From contig NZ_FOBF01000005.1 in the NCBI RefSeq assembly GCF_900109355.1, positions 248,001 through 312,000 of the forward strand: a stretch of 64,000 nucleotides of DNA. Direction: 5' to 3'. The notes below the pieces were generated by a model. The model saw only the letters and a list, made by a program, of their open reading frames with translations, was not told where the DNA came from and did not search any database. A program made the translations under genes and the position numbers. Shown here piece by piece: positions 61,760-64,000 of this stretch. This DNA is from Nonomuraea pusilla (GTDB lineage Bacteria > Actinomycetota > Actinomycetes > Streptosporangiales > Streptosporangiaceae). The first letter of the stretch is position 1, and the number at the start of each line of letters is the position of its first letter.

Positions 61760-62056
61760 ATGTGGATCACGGATTGGACCTCCCGTGCCGCCTGTAAAGG
61801 CGCGGATCCGGACGCTCTGTTCGTCCAGGGCGCCGCTCAGAACAGGGCGAAGCTGATCTGCCGAGGATGCCCGGTCCGTACCGAATGCCTCGCCGATGCG
61901 CTGGACAACCGCATCGAGTTCGGGGTGTGGGGCGGTATGACGGAGCGGGAACGGCGCGCGCTGCTCAGGCGGCGGCCCGACGTGGACTCGTGGCGCGAGC
62001 TGCTCGAGTCCGCCAAGGAAGAGTACGAACGCACCAACGAGTTGATCGCCGGCTGA
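61760..62056 (+). CDS. WhiB-family iron-sulfur regulator (WblA/WhiB4-like)
   Basis: 98 aa. Four cluster-binding cysteines (Cys12, Cys34, Cys37, Cys43), the GVWGGMT turn (about 55-61) and an Arg-rich C-terminal tail (RERRALLRRRP). Wbl proteins carry a 4Fe-4S cluster and bind sigma factors or DNA. The position between a PonA2-type PBP and paired ArsA-like ATPases is that of whiB4 in mycobacteria and wblA in streptomycetes, which affects development and stress defence. AGGGGAG precedes the ATG. The 61517-61759 promoter region shows nothing else. Confidence 0.93.
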   Translation: MWITDWTSRAACKGADPDALFVQGAAQNRAKLICRGCPVRTECLADALDNRIEFGVWGGMTERERRALLRRRPDVDSWRELLESAKEEYERTNELIAG

Positions 62057-62176
62057 GCGATCCGCGAGCGCGGCACGGCCGGCGTCGTCCGCCGGACGTG
62101 CCTTTCGCGGTCTCGGCGCCCGTCACCGGGCGTACCGGGCCCGCGGCGCGGCGCCTTCACCGGCGCCGCGGTCGAT

Positions 62177-63304
62177 TCAGGCGCTCGCCAGCAGTTCCCC
62201 GATCTGCCGCAGACCGGCCAGATCGTGGACGTCATCGGACATCGCCCGTACCTGCACCACAGGCACGGTGGGATGGGCCGTCACGAAATGCTCCTGCTCG
62301 CGGCTCTGGCGGGCGGCGAGCTGCATCCGTCCCGCGTGCAGCCGCAGCACGGCGGCGGTCAGCTCGTGCTCGCCCCGCGACTCCAGCTCCTCCGCCGCGG
62401 CCGCGCTGCGGGCGGCGGAGAGCGCCGAGGCGGGCGTCAGGTGCACCCGGTTGACCACCAGGCCGGCCAGGGGCATCCGCTCCTCGGCGAGCCGCTCCAC
62501 GAAGTAGGACGCCTCCCGCATCGCGTCCCGCTCGGGCGCGGCCACGACGAGGAAGGCCGTGCCGGGCGCCTGCAACAGCTTGTAGGTCAGCTCGGCACGC
62601 TGCCTGAACCCGCCGAAGACCGCGTCGAGCGCGGACACGAACGTCTGCAGGTCCTTGATCACCTGGGCGCCGAGCAGTTTGGTCAGCGCGCCGGCCATCA
62701 ACCCGAACCCGGCGTTGAGCAGCCGGAACGCGCTGCGCCCCCCGGCCTTGGCCGGAGCGGTGAGCAGCCGGATGAACCGGCCGTCGAGGAAGCGGCCGAG
62801 CCGTTCCGGGGCGTCGAGGAAGTCGAGCGCCGACCTCGACGGCGGCGTGTCCACGACGATCAGGTCCCACTCGTCGGAGCGGCGGAGCTGGCCCAGCTTC
62901 TCCATGGCCATGTACTCCTGCGTCCCGGCGAAGCTGGACGAGAGCGACTGGTAGAAGGGGTTCGACAGGATCTGCCTGGCCCGCTCGGGGTCGGCGTGCG
63001 CCTCGATGATCTCGTCGAAGGTGCGCTTCATGTCGAGCATCATGGCGAACAGCTCGCCGCCGTCGTCGTGCCGCACGATGAGGCGCGGGGTGTTGTCGAG
63101 CTCGGTGAGCCCCATCGACTGCGCGAGCCGCCTGGCCGGGTCGACGGTCAGCACCACCGCGCGCCTGCCGCGCTCGGCCGCTCTGAGGCCCAGCGCGGCG
63201 GCCGTGGTGGTCTTCCCGACGCCGCCCGCGCCGCAGCAGACGATGATCCTGGTGCCGGGGTCGTCGAGGATGGCGTCGACGTCGAGGGGTTCGGGCTTCT
63301 TCAC
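62177..63304 (-). CDS. ArsA/GET3-like ATPase, second of the pair
   Basis: 375 aa. Deviant Walker A GAGGVGKTTTAAALG (about 25-39), switch-like VDPARRLAQSMGL, Walker B-like LIVVDTPPSRSALDFLDAP (about 147-165) and a C-terminal helical end. It resembles Rv3680-type proteins rather than arsenite pumps, as no arsenic-binding Cys cluster or duplicated domain is seen. Paired ATPases near whiB4 are linked to stress and small-molecule resistance in mycobacteria. GTG overlaps the stop of the partner gene (GTGA). Confidence 0.92.
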   Translation of the reverse strand: MKKPEPLDVDAILDDPGTRIIVCCGAGGVGKTTTAAALGLRAAERGRRAVVLTVDPARRLAQSMGLTELDNTPRLIVRHDDGGELFAMMLDMKRTFDEIIEAHADPERARQILSNPFYQSLSSSFAGTQEYMAMEKLGQLRRSDEWDLIVVDTPPSRSALDFLDAPERLGRFLDGRFIRLLTAPAKAGGRSAFRLLNAGFGLMAGALTKLLGAQVIKDLQTFVSALDAVFGGFRQRAELTYKLLQAPGTAFLVVAAPERDAMREASYFVERLAEERMPLAGLVVNRVHLTPASALSAARSAAAAEELESRGEHELTAAVLRLHAGRMQLAARQSREQEHFVTAHPTVPVVQVRAMSDDVHDLAGLRQIGELLASA

Positions 63305-64000
63305 GCTGCTCCCTGGGTGCGCATGCTCTCGGCCAGCTCGTACAGGCCGGCCAGGTCCACGCCGTCGGCGAGCAGCGGGAGCTCGTAGCGGGGCAGGTCC
63401 ACGGCGTCCAGCGACTCGCGCTCCGACCGCTCGATCGCGGTGCGCCTGGCGTGCTCGACGACCTCGTCCACGAGGGCTTCCGCGAGGGTGGAGGCGTCGG
63501 CGCTGTCGGCCAGCCCGGCGCTCTTGAGTCCGAGCGCGAGCTCTCCGACGTCGAACCGGCCCTTGACAGCCATGTCAAGAACGCGCGGCGGAAGCAGTGA
63601 TTCACGCACCATATTCACGAATACGCCGCCGGCGGGGAGCCCCGCAGCGCGCAATTCGGCGACGCCGTCGATGGTCTCCTGGACGGGCATCTCCTCCAGC
63701 AAGGTGACGAAGTGCACCGCTGTTTCCGGAGATTTCACCACCCCGCTGACGAGATCCGAGTGGTTCTTGATGGGTCCGACCTTGGCCAGGCCCGCCACCT
63801 CCTGGGTGACGTTCAGGAAGCGCGTGATGCGGCCGGTGGGCGGCGCGTCGAGCACGACGGCGTCGTACACCCGGCGGCCGTCCTTGCCGCGCCTGCGCAC
63901 GGCCTCGGTGGTCTTGCCGGTGACGAGGACGTCGCGAAAGCCCGGGGCCACCGTGGTGGCGAAGTCGACGACGCCCATCTTGGTCAGCGCCCGGCCGGCC
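63301..64000 (-). CDS. ArsA/GET3-like ATPase, first of the pair, 5' end outside
   Basis: The last about 233 codons are in the window; the start and Walker A lie beyond the right edge. Visible parts: FATTVAPGFRDVLVTGKTTEAVRR, YDAVVLDAPPTGRITRFL (Walker B-like), ETAVHFVTLLEEMPVQETIDGVAELR and an Asp/Glu-rich end. It matches the Rv3679-type partner; the two probably act as a heterodimer. Overlaps the next gene by 4 nt. Confidence 0.9.
   Translation of the reverse strand, partial: AGRALTKMGVVDFATTVAPGFRDVLVTGKTTEAVRRRGKDGRRVYDAVVLDAPPTGRITRFLNVTQEVAGLAKVGPIKNHSDLVSGVVKSPETAVHFVTLLEEMPVQETIDGVAELRAAGLPAGGVFVNMVRESLLPPRVLDMAVKGRFDVGELALGLKSAGLADSADASTLAEALVDEVVEHARRTAIERSERESLDAVDLPRYELPLLADGVDLAGLYELAESMRTQGAA

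Noticed and set aside
62177..64000. Arsenite-pump ATPases linked to the ars operon
   Set aside because: They are paired Rv3679/Rv3680-type proteins at the whiB4/wblA locus, 48 kb from the ars genes, without arsenic-binding cysteines.

Overview
The window is GC-rich DNA (codon third positions overwhelmingly G or C) from a filamentous-type actinobacterium. This rests on a WhiB protein next to a PonA2-type penicillin-binding protein and paired ArsA/GET3-like ATPases (the whiB4/wblA neighbourhood), actinobacterial-type ArsC and DUF families, a WS/DGAT acyltransferase, a TROVE protein and an ECF42-type sigma factor. A member of the Streptosporangiales (Nonomuraea/Actinomadura-like) is my best guess, by inference only. 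No plasmid or phage backbone is seen. The content is chromosomal accessory DNA on the left, running into a conserved core locus on the right.

Layout. 1-11.8 kb is a lipid/polyketide locus: the 3' part of a one-module highly reducing type I PKS (KS-AT-DH-cMT-ER-KR-ACP, no thioesterase), an MMPL exporter, a secreted protein, a short-chain dehydrogenase and a WS/DGAT acyltransferase, ended by a strong bidirectional hairpin. 12-15.3 kb holds a DUF1801 protein and a divergent ars operon (arsR-acr3-arsC) with a visible operator over the arsR leader. 15.4-19.6 kb holds a GlsB/YeaQ membrane protein and a tightly coupled operon (RHH regulator, DUF4097, DrrA/DrrB-like ABC transporter, DUF1707). 19.6-25 kb holds a DGPF/YCII protein plus ECF42-type sigma factor with enzymes and an AraC-DinB regulator, then two membrane proteins. 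25.3-38.2 kb is a potassium locus: a lone DUF4118 protein, a decayed APC permease, a TROVE protein, and kdpFABCDE flanked on both sides by related small membrane proteins. A repeated motif of the form CGTANGAA-N4-GTC sits in the flanks and in the kdp promoter. 38.3-40.9 kb carries small, truncated and IS-derived fragments.

40.9-50.7 kb is a copper-handling region: P1B ATPase, CxxC metallochaperone, multicopper oxidase, DUF6153, BNR-type lipoprotein, BlaI/M56 regulatory pair and DUF305. Two matching 19-bp CTAC-N11-GTAG dyads link the regulator to the ATPase and to the oxidase operon. 50.8-57.6 kb is a patchwork: a RibD-like reductase, membrane proteins, a TnsA-like remnant, an IS30-HTH/MarR fusion, a serine hydrolase, and a TetR/SDR divergon with three tandem operators. 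It ends in a truncated hydrolase beside a tRNA-Pro(CGG). From 57.7 kb to the end lies core DNA: phosphoesterase, YqeY, PonA2-like PBP, WblA/WhiB4-like protein and two ArsA-like ATPases.

How it fits together. The left cluster is consistent with building, modifying, esterifying and exporting a branched fatty-acyl or wax-like lipid. The centre has three self-contained stress modules (arsenic, potassium, copper), each with its own regulator and a recognisable candidate operator. Functional calls come from sequence motifs read by eye and from family knowledge; no database search was run.
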